A program made the position numbers and the translations under genes. Under the pieces are notes generated by a model that did not search any database, was not told where the DNA came from, and was given only the letters and a program-made list of their open reading frames with translations. Positions 6,393 through 7,363 of a DNA stretch of 7,363 nucleotides are shown piece after piece. Numbering within the stretch: position 1 is the stretch's first letter; every line of letters begins with the position of its first letter. Origin of the DNA: Clostridia bacterium (lineage in GTDB: Bacteria > Bacillota > Clostridia > Christensenellales > Aristaeellaceae); the NCBI GenBank assembly GCA_030526935.1, contig JAUNBY010000148.1, positions 1 to 7,363 of the forward strand, read 5' to 3'.

Positions 6393-6414
6393 AAATTGCG
6401 GGAGGAGCGCTATT

Positions 6415-7363
6415 ATGAAAATTGCTGTAATTGGCGCGGGAGCCATGGGCGCTAGCATAGGCGCGTATGCCCAACAGGGCGGAGCGGACGTCTACTTTGT
6501 CGATCCGTTTAAAGAGCACATAGAGGCGATCAGGGAAAACGGCCTTAAAATCGTAGACGTAGCCGACGGCGGCAAAACGCTAGTATGCCATGGAATAAAG
6601 GCTTATACCGACGCTTCGCAGATAGGCGAAACCATGGACTATATATTCTATCAGGTAAAGGGCATGTATATGGACGATGCCATAGAAGGCGCCAAGTGCC
6701 TGGGCGACGATTATACATGCCATCTGTCGCTGCAAAACGGCGTTGGAAACGTCGAAAAGCTTCAGGCGGTCTACCCCGACGAGAGGGTTTTTTACGGACT
6801 GGTGAGCGCGGGAGCGAAGATGCTTGGCCCCGGCGCGGTAGAACGCAATTTTGACCCGCAGAAAAGCTTTATATCAATTGGTTCCGCCGCAAAGCGCATC
6901 AGCCTGCCGATGCAGGCGCTTAAAGGCGTGTTTGATAAAACGGTCTGCGCATTTAACCTGGTTGAGGACATCGACCCTGTTATATGGAAAAAGATGATCA
7001 ACAATTGCACCGGCAACGCCATCTGCTCCGTGGCGAGAATACCCCTTGGACGGCTGTATAATCACGACGACGGCGCGGAGCTGTCCGAAATGATCGAAAA
7101 GGAGATACGCGAGGTCGCCGCCGCTCAGGGAATCACAATTCCCGAAACGCCGAGGCTCAAGGGCAAATTCCCGCCCGAATTTCCGCATATACCCTCTACC
7201 GCTCAGGACGTCATCGCTAAACGCAGAACGGAAATCGATACGCTCAACGGCGCGGTATGCCGCCTGGGACGCAAATACGGCGTGCCGACGCCCTATAACG
7301 ACGCCATGGTAATGCTTATACGGCTCATCGAGGATAATTATAAGTATATGCTGGGGGTTCAAT
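6415..7363 (+). CDS. Ketopantoate reductase family (PanE/ApbA-like) 2-oxoacid reductase, likely complete except for its stop
   Basis: Cytosolic nicotinamide-dependent enzyme reducing a 2-oxoacid to a 2-hydroxyacid. It has 316 codons in frame; the final base T at 7363 may begin the stop codon, since the length already fits the family (about 300). Domains: N-terminal Rossmann fold with GAGAMG (7-12) and a C-terminal helical domain. By alignment from memory with E. coli PanE, the key residues are all present: Asn108 in QNGVG (N98), Lys193 in WKKM (catalytic K176), Asn197 and Asn201 (N180, N184), Ser261 (S244) and Glu273 in RRTEID (E256). The second Rossmann strand ends in Asp30 (VYFVDP) where E. 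coli PanE has basic Arg31 for the NADPH phosphate, which suggests NADH. This resembles PanE-related D-2-hydroxyacid dehydrogenases of lactic acid bacteria. With no other pantothenate gene nearby, a fermentative role is more likely than pantothenate synthesis. GGAGGAG at 6401-6407 supports the ATG at 6415. Confidence 0.9.
   Translation, partial: MKIAVIGAGAMGASIGAYAQQGGADVYFVDPFKEHIEAIRENGLKIVDVADGGKTLVCHGIKAYTDASQIGETMDYIFYQVKGMYMDDAIEGAKCLGDDYTCHLSLQNGVGNVEKLQAVYPDERVFYGLVSAGAKMLGPGAVERNFDPQKSFISIGSAAKRISLPMQALKGVFDKTVCAFNLVEDIDPVIWKKMINNCTGNAICSVARIPLGRLYNHDDGAELSEMIEKEIREVAAAQGITIPETPRLKGKFPPEFPHIPSTAQDVIAKRRTEIDTLNGAVCRLGRKYGVPTPYNDAMVMLIRLIEDNYKYMLGVQ

Noticed and set aside
6390..6414. 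Possible operon break between the gamma subunit and the PanE-like gene
   Set aside because: The gap is only 22 bases, with a strong ribosome site, no hairpin and no promoter; co-transcription is simpler.
1..7363. Search for CRISPR arrays, insertion-sequence ends, tRNA/rRNA genes and defence-system genes
   Set aside because: No repeat-spacer pattern, transposase, terminal inverted repeats with target duplication, tRNA-like fold or defence-family protein was seen; the window is metabolic.

Overview
The window carries one co-directional (+ strand) gene cluster from an anaerobic, probably amino-acid- or organic-acid-fermenting bacterium. Bacillota (Clostridia-like) is my first guess and Synergistota is possible. 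The reasons are strong AGGAGG-type ribosome binding sites, ferredoxin-dependent 2-oxoacid metabolism, an ADP-forming acyl-CoA synthetase, roughly balanced GC in genes against an AT-rich intergenic leader, and heavy use of ATA for isoleucine (12 of 27 Ile codons in the last gene). The taxonomic call is inference.

Layout: bases 1-30 probably hold the last codons of an upstream gene, followed at once by a convincing intrinsic terminator (35-73). Bases 74-349 have no credible gene. They hold a long terminator-like hairpin (161-191), a set of TGTTTGA repeats with 24-bp spacing (209-263), a palindrome (253-267) and a putative promoter with a perfect TATAAT (285-290). Seven tightly packed genes follow: a fused alpha-beta ADP-forming acyl-CoA synthetase (359-2470), an MFS transporter (2472-3794), then the four subunits of a 2-oxoacid:ferredoxin oxidoreductase in the order delta, alpha, beta, gamma (3829-4038, 4059-5126, 5128-5847, 5862-6392), and a ketopantoate-reductase-family (PanE/ApbA-like) dehydrogenase that runs to the window edge (6415-7363). 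Gaps between genes are 1, 34, 20, 1, 14 and 22 bases, and no terminator is visible between them, so a single operon is likely.

How the genes could work together (inference from family chemistry): the transporter moves an organic acid. The oxidoreductase converts a 2-oxoacid plus CoA to acyl-CoA, CO2 and reduced ferredoxin. The synthetase converts the acyl-CoA plus ADP and phosphate to the free acid plus ATP. The PanE-like enzyme interconverts the 2-oxoacid and its 2-hydroxyacid using a nicotinamide cofactor. Together this would be a compact module for fermenting (or, in reverse, building) 2-oxo/2-hydroxy acids with substrate-level ATP formation. Individual families are well known; the exact substrate is not readable from the sequence. 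Several residues differ from what I recall of the common clostridial enzymes (alpha-subunit active-site loops, a Glu for the usual Asp at the beta-subunit Mg2+ site, and an Asp in the PanE-like cofactor pocket), so the substrate or cofactor may not be the default annotation.
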